DNA of 64,000 nt. Source: G020353115 sp964389685 (lineage in GTDB: Bacteria > Bacteroidota > Bacteroidia > Bacteroidales > VadinHA17). Of the stretch, positions 9,369 to 18,690 are shown in pieces. Numbering within the stretch: position 1 is the stretch's first letter; each line of letters begins with the position of its first letter. The DNA lies in the NCBI GenBank assembly GCA_964389685.1, contig CAYMFM010000015.1, forward strand, positions 3,663 through 67,662. Reading direction: 5' to 3'. The translations under genes were made by a program, and so were the position numbers. Below the pieces are notes generated by a model. That model ran no database searches. It was not told where the DNA came from and saw nothing but the letters and a program-made list of their open reading frames with translations.

Positions 9369-11684
9369 ATGAGTTCCTACCTGAAACATGATGAATGGTT
9401 GATTATTGAGGATGGTTTTAATCCTGAAAACAACCGGGCTTCGGAAAGTATTTTTTCACTAGGTAATGGTAAGATGGGGCAGCGGGCAAATTTTGAAGAA
9501 GCATATAGCGGGGATACACTCCAGGGAAATTATATTGCAGGTGTTTATTATCCGGATAAAACCCGCGTGGGATGGTGGAAGATCGGCTATCCGGAATATT
9601 TTGCCAAAGTGCTTAATGCTGCCAACTGGATTGGTATTGATGTTGAGATCAATGATAAAACCCTTGACCTGGCAAAATGCAGGATTCTGTCGTTCCGCAG
9701 GACCCTGAATATGAAGAAAGGTTACCTGGAACGTTCGTTTACAGCAGAACTACCCGGAGGGGAGAAGGTAACGGTTGAATCCATCCGGTTCCTTAGCATT
9801 GTCATGCCGGAGATCGGTGCCATACAATATTCGGTTAAACCGGTCAATTTCACCGGTAAGATAACAATCACACCCTATATCGATCTGGATGTACGGAATG
9901 AAGATGCAAACTATGGTGAACAATTCTGGGAGGAGGTCAACAGGGAAACAGGAAATGGCGAAGGATACATCCTTGGCAAGACTAAAAAACTCGATTTCAA
10001 CGTGTGCACAGGGATGAAATTCAACCTTCTGAAAAACGGTAAACCCATCCGTTATGACATAACCAGAAATGAACGCGAAAAATACCTGGAAAACTCCTGC
10101 TCTATTCAGTTACAACAGGAAGAAATACTGACAATCTTTAAGTATGCAGTTAATCTCACTTCCCTTGATTATAGACCGGGTGAGTTGATGCATGAAGCCG
10201 AACAGGTACTGAAAATTGCGTTCACGATCGGTTTTGAAAACCTGCTCGCCGAACATACAAAGGCATGGATCATGAAGTGGGACGATAGCGATATCCGGAT
10301 TGGAGGTGATGTGGCTGCTCAACAGGGAATACGTTTTAATATTTTCCATCTGAATCAAACCTATACCGGGGAAGACGAAAGATTGAATATCGGGCCGAAA
10401 GGATTTACCGGTGAAAAATACGGTGGCAGTACCTACTGGGATACCGAAGCATTTGTTTTTCCATTCTACCTCTGCACGACAAATCCCGACGTGAGTAAAA
10501 AACTATTGTTATACCGCTATAAGCACCTTGGAAAAGCGATTGAGAATGCTCAAAAACTGGGGTTTATAAATGGAGCAGCCTTATACCCAATGGTAACCAT
10601 GAATGGAGAGGAGTGTCATAATGAGTGGGAAATCACCTTTGAAGAGATCCACCGCAATGGTGCCATTGCTTATGCCATCTATAATTATGTGAGACATACC
10701 GGCGATCACAAATACATTGAGGATTATGGTTTGGAAGTGTTGATGGCTATTTCCCGGTTCTGGAGCCAGAGAGTCAACTTCTCGGAACCCAAACAGAAAT
10801 ATGTTATCCTTGGAGTCACCGGCCCAAACGAATATGAGAACAACGTGAACAATAACTGGTATACCAATACCATTGCTGCATGGACCCTTGATTATACCAT
10901 TGGACATATCCATTCACTCAGGAACAGCAACCCGCGAAGATTCCGGGAAATTGTTGCAAAGTTGAGTTTTGATTTTGAAAAAGAGACCAGCCTGTGGAGA
11001 GATATCGTTGATAACTTATACTTCCCATACGATGAGGAAGGCCAGATCTTTCTGCAGCAGGATGGATATCTGGATAAGGAGCAATCTCTTGCTGAAGAGA
11101 TTGACCCGAGCCAGCGTCCAATTAATCAACATTGGTCATGGGACAGGATTTTGCGATCACCTTTTATTAAACAGGCCGATGTTTTGCAGGGTATCTATTT
11201 CTTTGAAGAGCATTATGACAAAGAGACCATAAGGCGGAATTTCAATTTTTACGAACCACGAACAGTTCACGAATCCTCCCTCTCGGCATGTATACATTCT
11301 ATATTGGCTGCAAGAATCGGCGATATTGACACAGCCTGTAATCTATACCTGAGAACGGCCAGATTGGACCTGGACGATTACAACAAAGAGGTGGCTGAAG
11401 GATTACACATTACGAGCATGGGTGGAACATGGATGGCTGTCGTGGAAGGATTTGGAGGAATGAGAATAGCGGATGGAACGATACGGTTTAATCCCCTTAT
11501 CCCTGATCAGTGGAAATTCTATTCATTTAATGTTCGTTTCAAAGGCAATTTACTGAACGTGAAAGTCAATCATGAGGTAATTGAAATCAGGAACAGATCA
11601 AAAGCAACAATCCCTGTAATTCTCTACGATCAGGAATACATGCTTGAGGGAAGGGACGATCTGGTTGTTCACAGAAAAAAGTAA
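9369..11684 (+). CDS. Glycoside hydrolase family 65 protein (maltose phosphorylase-type)
   Basis: A 771-aa cytoplasmic enzyme. GH65 members mostly phosphorolyse alpha-glucosides such as maltose to beta-glucose-1-phosphate plus glucose. Seen: N-terminal beta-sandwich (WLIIEDGFNPENNRASESIFSLGNG), an (alpha/alpha)6 barrel with GGSTYWDTEAFVFPFYL and CHNEWEITFEEIHRNGAIAY, and the catalytic-acid motif TGPNEYENNVNNNWYTN with Glu near residue 486, as in maltose phosphorylase. ATG at 9369 is chosen because it starts after the transporter stop and gives the usual N-terminus; an upstream in-frame start at 9339 overlaps the transporter. Maltose versus kojibiose or trehalose cannot be settled by eye. Confidence 0.92.
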   Translation: MSSYLKHDEWLIIEDGFNPENNRASESIFSLGNGKMGQRANFEEAYSGDTLQGNYIAGVYYPDKTRVGWWKIGYPEYFAKVLNAANWIGIDVEINDKTLDLAKCRILSFRRTLNMKKGYLERSFTAELPGGEKVTVESIRFLSIVMPEIGAIQYSVKPVNFTGKITITPYIDLDVRNEDANYGEQFWEEVNRETGNGEGYILGKTKKLDFNVCTGMKFNLLKNGKPIRYDITRNEREKYLENSCSIQLQQEEILTIFKYAVNLTSLDYRPGELMHEAEQVLKIAFTIGFENLLAEHTKAWIMKWDDSDIRIGGDVAAQQGIRFNIFHLNQTYTGEDERLNIGPKGFTGEKYGGSTYWDTEAFVFPFYLCTTNPDVSKKLLLYRYKHLGKAIENAQKLGFINGAALYPMVTMNGEECHNEWEITFEEIHRNGAIAYAIYNYVRHTGDHKYIEDYGLEVLMAISRFWSQRVNFSEPKQKYVILGVTGPNEYENNVNNNWYTNTIAAWTLDYTIGHIHSLRNSNPRRFREIVAKLSFDFEKETSLWRDIVDNLYFPYDEEGQIFLQQDGYLDKEQSLAEEIDPSQRPINQHWSWDRILRSPFIKQADVLQGIYFFEEHYDKETIRRNFNFYEPRTVHESSLSACIHSILAARIGDIDTACNLYLRTARLDLDDYNKEVAEGLHITSMGGTWMAVVEGFGGMRIADGTIRFNPLIPDQWKFYSFNVRFKGNLLNVKVNHEVIEIRNRSKATIPVILYDQEYMLEGRDDLVVHRKK

Positions 11685-11775
11685 CGGTCAATCAGGAATC
11701 CCCCTTTTTGTATTATCTTTATAATCCCTTACAACAAAAGAACTCAATCATACAATTGTTAAAAAATTTATAATC

Positions 11776-12855
11776 ATGGCTAAAGATAACATGAAATTCA
11801 AACCCGGCGTTTTATTTGGAAAAGAGGTTAAGGATCTTTTCGATTACGCCAATAAGAACAATTTTGCCATTCCTGCTGTGAATGTAGTAGGTACCAACTC
11901 GGTCAATGCAGTACTGGAAACAGCCAAGGAAGTAAACTCTCCGGTCATCATCCAATTTTCCAATGGAGGTGCCGTGTTTTTCGGGGGGAAAGGACTATCC
12001 AATGAAAACCAGCAGGCTGCCATCGCAGGAGGAATTTCAGGTGCACAACATGTTCATACACTAGCTGAATATTATCGTGTTCCGGTTGTACTTCACACAG
12101 ATCACGCTGCAAAAAAACTGCTTCCATGGATTGACGGGTTGCTTGACGCTGGAGAAAAGTACTTCAAACAGCATGGTAAACCACTTTACAGTTCACACAT
12201 GCTGGATCTTTCCGAAGAACCAATTGAGGAAAATATTGAAATTAGCAAAATGTACCTGAAACGAATGAGTAAACTCGGAATGACCCTGGAAATTGAATTG
12301 GGCGTTACCGGAGGGGAAGAAGATGGAGTGGATCATTCGGGTGTTGATAGCGCACGGTTGTATACCCAACCAGATGAAGTTGCATTTGCATACGAAGAAT
12401 TGAAAAAGATCAGTGATTATTTTACCATTGCTGCAGCATTCGGTAATGTACATGGGGTTTATAAACCGGGGAATGTTGAATTGAAACCAATCATCCTGAA
12501 AAACTCACAGGAATACATTCAGAAGAAGTTTGGAACAGGTCCAAATCCTGTGAATTTTGTATTTCATGGAGGTTCAGGATCCGAAAAACACCTGATAAAG
12601 GAAGCAATCGGGTACGGAGCGATAAAAATGAATATCGATACGGATATGCAATGGGCATTCTGGGATGGTATACATAACTACTACAAGGAGAAGAAAGATT
12701 ATTTGCAGGGACAGATCGGTAATCCGGAAGGAGAAGATAAACCCAATAAAAAATATTACGATCCCCGTGCCTGGTTACGAAGTGGAGAGCAAAGCTTTAT
12801 TAGCAGGCTAAAAGAGGCATTTGAAGACCTCAATGCGATGAACCGGAACATCTAG
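11776..12855 (+). CDS. fbaA: Class II fructose-bisphosphate aldolase
   Basis: A 359-aa cytoplasmic zinc enzyme that reversibly splits fructose-1,6-bisphosphate into DHAP and glyceraldehyde-3-phosphate. The length equals that of E. coli FbaA. HTDHAAKKLLPWIDG places the catalytic Asp and zinc-ligand His at about 109/110, as in FbaA; IELGVTGGEEDGVD, FGNVHGVY and FHGGSGSEKH carry the other metal and phosphate-binding residues. It is the class IIA (FbaA) form. It follows the GH65 gene by 91 bp, placing glycolytic capacity beside alpha-glucoside uptake, and is followed by a strong terminator hairpin. Confidence 0.96.
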   Translation: MAKDNMKFKPGVLFGKEVKDLFDYANKNNFAIPAVNVVGTNSVNAVLETAKEVNSPVIIQFSNGGAVFFGGKGLSNENQQAAIAGGISGAQHVHTLAEYYRVPVVLHTDHAAKKLLPWIDGLLDAGEKYFKQHGKPLYSSHMLDLSEEPIEENIEISKMYLKRMSKLGMTLEIELGVTGGEEDGVDHSGVDSARLYTQPDEVAFAYEELKKISDYFTIAAAFGNVHGVYKPGNVELKPIILKNSQEYIQKKFGTGPNPVNFVFHGGSGSEKHLIKEAIGYGAIKMNIDTDMQWAFWDGIHNYYKEKKDYLQGQIGNPEGEDKPNKKYYDPRAWLRSGEQSFISRLKEAFEDLNAMNRNI

Positions 12856-12873
12856 GCTTTACCGATTTGTTTA

Positions 12874-12919
12874 TCAAAGCCGGGATGCACAGAATTTCTG
12901 CCAGTTGACCCGGCTTTGA
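12874..12919 (+). terminator. Rho-independent terminator after fbaA
   Basis: An 11-bp perfect stem, TCAAAGCCGGG (12874-12884) with CCCGGCTTTGA (12909-12919), encloses a 24-nt loop and is followed by ATTTTATG. It starts 18 bp after the fbaA stop and ends about 27 bp before the esterase start. Confidence 0.75.
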
Positions 12920-12946
12920 ATTTTATGATAACAATTGATTCAGAAA

Positions 12947-13678
12947 ATGAAACCACACCGTTTATTGTTAATAGCAATTTTTTTTTCAACCGGGATTTTT
13001 TCTCTTTACCCTCAGATGAACATGAAACCAATTCACAGGCAGACTCATCAACTATTTGTTAGCAGCACAGATCCTGGTATCCAGGTTAAGTACCTTCTCT
13101 ATCTTCCCAATGGGTATGATACGGGAGAGCAGAAATCCTGGCCCCTGTTATTCTTTCTGCATGGTGCCGGGGAGAGAGGAGATAGCCTTGATCTTGTAAA
13201 GATGCATGGCCCCCCGAAAATCGTTGAAACGAAAGACCTTCCCTTTCTTGTTGTGTCACCACAATGTCCTGTAAACCAAAGGTGGTCACCGGAAATCCTG
13301 AAGGAATTGCTGGATGACATCCTGCTTACTTACCGTACAGATAAAAACAGGATTTACCTGACAGGATTAAGCATGGGAGGATTTGGGACCTGGGATCTGT
13401 CCATGAAATATCCGGAAATGTTTGCTGCCCTTGCTCCAATTTGTGGTGGCGGTGATCCATCCCAGATGGAAAAGATTAAACATATTCCAATCTGGGTTTT
13501 TCATGGAGCGAAAGACCCTGTGGTACCTTTACAACGATCGGAAGAGATGGTTAATGCGTTGAAGAAGATCAACGGGAATGTAAAATTCACGGTTTACCCG
13601 GAAGCCACTCATGATTCATGGACAAAGACCTACAACAACGAGAAACTGTACGAATGGTTTCTTGAGCAGAACAAATAA
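12947..13678 (+). CDS. Exported alpha/beta-hydrolase esterase (PHB-depolymerase/feruloyl-esterase-like)
   Basis: A 243-aa secreted or periplasmic esterase-type protein. ATG at 12947 gives MKPHRLLLIAIFFSTGIFSL, a signal peptide; a TTG four codons upstream is less likely. The fold is shown by LLFFLHGAGERGD (oxyanion region), the nucleophile elbow GLSMGGFG (Ser near residue 142), the Asp in FHGAKDPVVP and the His in YPEATHDSW, together the full Ser-Asp-His triad. Similar proteins are annotated as carbohydrate esterase family 1-like or prolyl-oligopeptidase-family; the substrate is unknown. Its stop lies just before the damaged lamin-tail gene. Confidence 0.85.
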   Translation: MKPHRLLLIAIFFSTGIFSLYPQMNMKPIHRQTHQLFVSSTDPGIQVKYLLYLPNGYDTGEQKSWPLLFFLHGAGERGDSLDLVKMHGPPKIVETKDLPFLVVSPQCPVNQRWSPEILKELLDDILLTYRTDKNRIYLTGLSMGGFGTWDLSMKYPEMFAALAPICGGGDPSQMEKIKHIPIWVFHGAKDPVVPLQRSEEMVNALKKINGNVKFTVYPEATHDSWTKTYNNEKLYEWFLEQNK

Positions 13679-13725
13679 CCGGTTTTCCGGAATACGCTCA
13701 GCGTGATAAAGAAGATTACTTTACA

Positions 13726-14478
13726 ATGCAGGATAACGGTTTGGACTTTGATCAAATCTCTGGCGATCAGGTCTATACTATTTCATTGGATCCGGTGCCT
13801 GTCGAAAGCCGGATCAATTATCAGGTTACCGTGAATGATACGGATGGAGCAGGTGAATACAGGGAACCCTGCCAACCTGATCTGATCCATGCGTTTGAAA
13901 ACAGTGATCCTGACCTGGTGATCAATGAGTTTATGGCAGGCAATGATGTAACCTTTGCGGAATTCTTTATTGATTGATTACCTTGCTTTCGGAAGTCAGA
14001 TCGATGATATTTCTTATGGCAGGGNNNNNNNNNNNNNNNNNNNNNNNNNNNNNNNNNNNNNNNNNNNNNNNNNNNNNNNNNNNNNNNNNNNNNNNNNNNN
14101 NNNNNNNNNNNNNNNNNNNNNNNNTTGATTGATTACCTTGCTTTCGGAAGTCAGATCGATGATATTTCTTATGGCAGGGAAACAGATGGAGGAACAGCAT
14201 GGATCGCTTATATTGTTTCTACGCCCGGTTACAGCAATACGCTGACAGCAATTCAAGGATTGGGTTCAGCGGATGAATCTCTTATCGTTTATCCCAATCC
14301 GGTTCAATATGGGGTGATGCATTTTAATAAAGTGATCTCTGTACGACTCTATGACATGACGGGCAGAATGTGGAAGGAAAGCAGGGATGTTCAGGAATTG
14401 GATGTTCATGATGTACCTCCCGGAATCTATATCCTGAAATCGGGAGCCGGAGAAATGGCTAAAATTGTAAAACAATAA
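13726..14478 (+). pseudogene. Lamin-tail-domain T9SS protein remnant, broken by an assembly gap
   Basis: Left part 13726-13977 encodes MQDNGLDFDQISGDQVYTIS ... DLVINEFMAGNDVTFAE; LVINEFMA is the opening of a lamin-tail domain, but the frame shifts and stops after FFID. Right part, after 100 Ns, encodes IDYLAFGSQIDDISYGRETD ... TPGYSN, the end of a lamin-tail domain, then a type A T9SS sorting domain (VYPNP ... VPPGIYILKSG) to 14478. The roughly 60-70 residues between the two ends of such a domain are missing from the left contig. The frame also runs upstream past 13726 without a start, into the end of the esterase gene, so the N-terminus is absent too. Either a decayed gene or an assembly error. 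Confidence 0.6.
14025..14124. other. Assembly gap (100 Ns)
   Basis: A run of exactly 100 N separates two contig ends. The 55 bases before it (13970-14024) are identical to the 55 bases after it (14125-14179). The gap length is a placeholder and the true distance is unknown; the shared 55-mer points to overlapping contig ends or a short repeat, not 100 bp of missing DNA. Confidence 0.97.
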
Positions 14479-14510
14479 ATCATTTTGTTAATTCATATCA
14501 AACGATACAA

Positions 14511-15896
14511 ATGGATAGAACAATAGTAATTACAGTTGTCACAATGATATTTGTGGCTATACTTTTTTTTGGATGCAGGCGAGCGATTAAAAGCGAAAAA
14601 GAAAAACCGGAACCTTTTGTCAGTGAGGTTATTCATCCTGAGTGGTCAAAAGATGTCGTCCTCTATGAAATCAATCTCAGGCAATTTACGGAAGAGGGTA
14701 CCATTAAAGCCTTTGAAAACCACCTGCCACGACTGAAAGAACTCGGGGTCGATGTGTTATGGTTTATGCCCGTACACCCGATCGGCTTGAAAAACCGGAA
14801 AGGAGAGCTGGGAAGCTATTATTCTGTAAGGGATTATCAGGAGATTAATCCTGAATTCGGGACACTGGATGATTTTAAAGCCATGGTTTCCAGAGCACAT
14901 GAAATGGGATTTTATATTATGCTGGACTGGGTTCCCAACCATACTGCATGGGATAATCCGCTGGCAACTGAACATCCCGAGTTTTTCATGAAAGATTCAA
15001 CCGGGGAATTTATCCCACCCATTGGAACCGACTGGACAGATGTCATTCAACTGGACTGGTCCCAGAGCGGATTGCATGATTACATGATTGAGGCACTGAG
15101 TTTCTGGGTAAAACTCGGAGTAGACGGCTTCCGGGTCGATCATCCACATAAAACCCCGAAAGAATTCTGGGAAAGAGCAAGGGTTGCACTGGAGGAAATC
15201 CGACCAGTTCTCATGCTTGCCGAAAATGAAGAACAAACCTATTTTCTGGAGAAGGGTTTCGACATGAATTATTCCTGGGAACTTCATCATTTGATGAACA
15301 GGGTAGCCCAGGGAAAAGATAGTGTAAGGGCGTTATCAAACTATTTCAGAAAGGAAGAGGCGCTGTTTCCTCCTAATGTTTACCGGATGAGGTTCCTCTC
15401 CAACCACGATGAGAATTCATGGCAGGGAACCATCGAGGAGAGAATGGGAGAAGCCCATGAAGCATTTGCCGTATTCATGTTTACAATACTCGGGACACCC
15501 CTGATCTATAACGGACAGGAAGTGTGCCTTTCTAAACGGCTGAAATTTTTTGAAAGGGATCCCATTGAATGGGAAGATTGTGAATTGACCGGTTTCTACC
15601 AATCCCTGATCCGGATGAAAAAGGAGAATGTGGCATTGTGGAACGGAGAATTCGGTGGTCCGATGGAAAAGATTAAAACCTCGAAAGAGAGAAGGATCTA
15701 TGCATTTTCCCGGGTTAAGGATGGGAATAAAGTGATTGTGTTTCTGAACCTGAGCCGGAAAAGTGTGAGCATCAAACCGGAACTGGATGATTACAACGGT
15801 GATTATCAAGACTATTTCACAAAGGAAAAGATGGCATTGCCTTTCCCGGATTCGTTGAGGTTTGGACCCTGGGAATACAAGGTATTGGTGAAATAG
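14511..15896 (+). CDS. GH13 alpha-amylase-family lipoprotein
   Basis: A 461-aa GH13 enzyme acting on alpha-glucans. An N-terminal hydrophobic segment ends in LFFGC, a lipobox, so it is likely anchored to a membrane. The catalytic barrel shows YEINLRQFTEEGT and LGVDVLWFMPVHPIG, the nucleophile in VDGFRVDHP (Asp near 208), the acid in LMLAENEE (Glu near 237) and the third carboxylate in FLSNHDEN (Asp near 300). It is shorter than many secreted amylases and lacks obvious carbohydrate-binding modules. It stands 32 bp downstream of the lamin-tail remnant. Specificity cannot be read from sequence alone. Confidence 0.92.
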   Translation: MDRTIVITVVTMIFVAILFFGCRRAIKSEKEKPEPFVSEVIHPEWSKDVVLYEINLRQFTEEGTIKAFENHLPRLKELGVDVLWFMPVHPIGLKNRKGELGSYYSVRDYQEINPEFGTLDDFKAMVSRAHEMGFYIMLDWVPNHTAWDNPLATEHPEFFMKDSTGEFIPPIGTDWTDVIQLDWSQSGLHDYMIEALSFWVKLGVDGFRVDHPHKTPKEFWERARVALEEIRPVLMLAENEEQTYFLEKGFDMNYSWELHHLMNRVAQGKDSVRALSNYFRKEEALFPPNVYRMRFLSNHDENSWQGTIEERMGEAHEAFAVFMFTILGTPLIYNGQEVCLSKRLKFFERDPIEWEDCELTGFYQSLIRMKKENVALWNGEFGGPMEKIKTSKERRIYAFSRVKDGNKVIVFLNLSRKSVSIKPELDDYNGDYQDYFTKEKMALPFPDSLRFGPWEYKVLVK

Positions 15897-15994
15897 GTCT
15901 CCCGGCCCCGGGTGCATTTTTATCACTGGAAATTCTGAAGTAATAAGGGTATGATTAATATTCGTGTCATTAATAAATAAACACACAACGTTTG

Positions 15995-16024
15995 GTGCAT
16001 GAGCCGTTCCAATGGCTTATGCAC
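15995..16024. terminator. Hairpin downstream of the permease gene
   Basis: GTGCATGAGCC (15995-16005) pairs with GGCTTATGCAC (16014-16024), 11 bp with one G-T pair and an 8-nt loop. It sits between the stops of two convergent genes and could end transcription of either; no long T-tract follows on either strand, so it is only a candidate. Confidence 0.4.
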
Positions 16025-16037
16025 TTAATATGGCGTT

Positions 16038-18392
16038 CTATTCATATCTTAATAGATCAATAGGTCTTCCTTTTGCGGCATTGAGAGTGTTCATACTTAC
16101 AGCACTAACTACAATCAGAAAAGATAATACGAAGGATGTTAAGAATAAAGTTACAGTAATTGGGGTTTGAAACGCATACTTTGATAACCAACTCTGAATT
16201 AATAAAAATGATAAAGGTATTGCAATAATATTTGCAGTAATCACAATAATTACGAATTTGGTCACATAGTGGGTGAATATATCAAAAATGGAAGCCCCAA
16301 AAACCTTCCTTACTGCAATTTGATATTTTAGAGCATCTGCTGTAAACAATGAAATACCTACCAAACCTACGATACAAATTAATAAAGTAATAAATGCAAT
16401 AAAACTGATTACTTGAGCAAAATCAATTTCTTTGTTATAGAATTTCATTGTGTAATCTGAATAGGATTCTATTTCAAAAGTTCTTTCTGGAAATTCCTTC
16501 CTGATTGTTTCATAAATCACCGAGTTGTTGTAACCTTCATTGAGTTTAACATAAATAAATGAATGCACATTTGTATTTAATTGGATTATGAGAGGTGGAA
16601 TGTCTCTATCCAAAGGATATAAATTAAAATCTTCTACAATACCAATTATTCTTCTATCATTGATTAAAGACTCGAGAGGATTCTTTATACCCAAATGAAC
16701 GACTGCCTTCTCATTCACAATAATGGATTTTTGATCAGCACCAGGGATATCATTCCTGAAATATCTTCCTTCAACAATTTTAACTCCTAATGTTTCAAGA
16801 AAATCATAATCAACAAGGAAATAATGAACAACAACTTCCTTTGTAGGATCCTGGAAGTTTTTCATTGCTGAAATTGCTCCTTCAACAGTTGGAAATCCAA
16901 GAGGATTTGAGGATACTAATTTTACACCTTGTTGAGATATAAGGTGGTCCTTAATAATTGAGAAATTGCCTTGAATATTTAGATCTTTTGACGTGACAAC
17001 ATATAAATCCTCTCCGGAAACTCCCGTTCCAATTTCATCTCTGTACTTTATTTGGTTTTTAATTATGAGTATAAAATTTGTTAGAATTATGAATATAACT
17101 AATTGAATCAATGACAAATATTGGATTCTAAAAATTCTATTGTAAATATTGAAATGTCCTTCACTTAAGAATTTTATTGGACTTTTGTTAACAATAATTA
17201 TTGAAATAAGAATTCCAGAGCTGATAGATATTAGGAAGAAAATGCTTAGTCCAGTTAAGAGTACAATAGGTATTTGATTAGCAGTGATAAATAAATCAAT
17301 ACCGAAAACCTTGGATATAAACGGTTTGATTAAATAAATTGTAATGAGAGCAACAGGAATAGCAGTAATGGAATAAAAAATTGAGTCAATTAAATACTCA
17401 AAACGAATAGCAAGATTATCTGCTCCTAAAACTTTTTTTATGCCAATTACCTTAAGTTTTTTATGAATATTGGCAATAGAAATAATGATGTGATTTATTA
17501 ATCCTACTACAAAGATTAGTAGTGAGACAAGCATAAAATAGGTGATAGTGGTTCTCTTTTTTAAAGAAATGTTATAATCTGGATAATTCGTTCTGTGTAT
17601 GTAAATATCTCTCAAACTTTGAAGATAAAATTCATTTTCAATTGCTGCATTATTTCTGATAGCTTCTGTGATTTTATCTTCTAATTCGTAAAAATCAAAT
17701 CCTGGATTTAATAATAAATAAGTCGAACAAAAACGGTCATTCCATGTACTTTTGGTTGATTCATTTTTTTCTCCGAGGCTTTTGTCTAAAAGATTATTTG
17801 ATAAATCAACCAAGAATTCAGGTTGAATAGTTGAATTACTCGGAAAATCGTTTATTACAACAACGATTTTGACTGTTTTTTTTTCTTTCCCTTCCAACAA
17901 CAAAAACTCGCCAATTGGACTCTTATCAGCAAAATTCTTTGTTGCAAATGATCTTGTAACAGCAATAGTGTTTGGTTGACCTAATTCACTAAAATCACCA
18001 TTAACAACTTCAATAGAGAATATTTCATTAAATCCTTGATCAACTTCGTGAATTAATTTATCACTTGAAATCAGATTCTGATCGTGATAAATATCAAAAT
18101 GACTATTTGATCTAAGACGTGTGTATGCTCTAATTTCCGGGATACTCTCGGAAATTAATGGGCCTGCTAAATAAGAGGTGGATGTGTGTGTATAATTTTC
18201 TTGGGGTATATGGGTGACTAGTCTGAATATTTGATCTTTGTTCTTAAAAAACGAATTGAATGATAACTCAATAATCACATAAAAGATTAAGAAAAATATA
18301 ATGGAAAATGTTAGCCATAGGCTTATTATTTTAGTAAATGACAATATTCTATTGTTAGTCATACTCCGTAGGATGGAACAGAATATTTTCAT
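16038..18392 (-). CDS. FtsX/MacB-type ABC transporter permease
   Basis: A 784-aa inner-membrane protein with the layout usual for large FtsX-like permeases of Bacteroidota: N-terminal helix, MacB-like periplasmic core, three helices (about 285-400), a further helix near 425, a second periplasmic domain, and a final FtsX block (about 665-775) with ALKYQIAVRKVFGAS. Members pump or signal to outer-membrane and extracytoplasmic targets together with a separate ATPase. No ATPase or adaptor gene is adjacent. Base composition is visibly more AT-rich than its neighbours, with many Ile, Asn and Lys codons of AT-rich type, so recent acquisition is possible. Confidence 0.88.
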   Translation of the reverse strand: MKIFCSILRSMTNNRILSFTKIISLWLTFSIIFFLIFYVIIELSFNSFFKNKDQIFRLVTHIPQENYTHTSTSYLAGPLISESIPEIRAYTRLRSNSHFDIYHDQNLISSDKLIHEVDQGFNEIFSIEVVNGDFSELGQPNTIAVTRSFATKNFADKSPIGEFLLLEGKEKKTVKIVVVINDFPSNSTIQPEFLVDLSNNLLDKSLGEKNESTKSTWNDRFCSTYLLLNPGFDFYELEDKITEAIRNNAAIENEFYLQSLRDIYIHRTNYPDYNISLKKRTTITYFMLVSLLIFVVGLINHIIISIANIHKKLKVIGIKKVLGADNLAIRFEYLIDSIFYSITAIPVALITIYLIKPFISKVFGIDLFITANQIPIVLLTGLSIFFLISISSGILISIIIVNKSPIKFLSEGHFNIYNRIFRIQYLSLIQLVIFIILTNFILIIKNQIKYRDEIGTGVSGEDLYVVTSKDLNIQGNFSIIKDHLISQQGVKLVSSNPLGFPTVEGAISAMKNFQDPTKEVVVHYFLVDYDFLETLGVKIVEGRYFRNDIPGADQKSIIVNEKAVVHLGIKNPLESLINDRRIIGIVEDFNLYPLDRDIPPLIIQLNTNVHSFIYVKLNEGYNNSVIYETIRKEFPERTFEIESYSDYTMKFYNKEIDFAQVISFIAFITLLICIVGLVGISLFTADALKYQIAVRKVFGASIFDIFTHYVTKFVIIVITANIIAIPLSFLLIQSWLSKYAFQTPITVTLFLTSFVLSFLIVVSAVSMNTLNAAKGRPIDLLRYE

Positions 18393-18690
18393 TTAAGCAA
18401 GATTAATTTGAATGCAAGATAACGAGTAGATAATAACAATGTTATTAACCTTATAGGTACTATAGTTGTTTGGTTTATAACAATAAATTTACGGCAAACA
18501 ACCAATAATTCCAAAAATCAAATAAATTTAAGAGTAGATCAGGATTATCAATAGATTATCTGAAAAACCAATTGATCCATGGCAGGATAGATTTCACTTC
18601 TACAGACTCCGTTATCCCTCCCGGAAGCTGATTGGTAACCAGGTGGATTATCCCGGAAAAGGAGCACATCCAGAACGAACAGCTTGTCGC
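18393..18690. other. Intergenic region, nothing recognised
   Basis: About 300 bases between the permease start and the secreted amylase stop. The left half is AT-rich and must hold the permease promoter. The right half (about 18540-18690) has the composition of coding DNA, and one reverse frame reads SGIIHLVTNQLPGGITESVE, but no start, family or sufficient length supports a gene. No clear terminator for the amylase gene was found. Confidence 0.4.

Noticed and set aside
15980..16030. Integron attC-like site near the permease
   Set aside because: There is a hairpin and an AACGTT nearby, but the R'/R'' core sites of attC are not present and no second copy flanks the gene; treated as a terminator candidate.
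18540..18690. Small gene on the minus strand after the secreted amylase
   Set aside because: The stretch looks coding-like but has no credible start or recognisable family and is under 50 codons.
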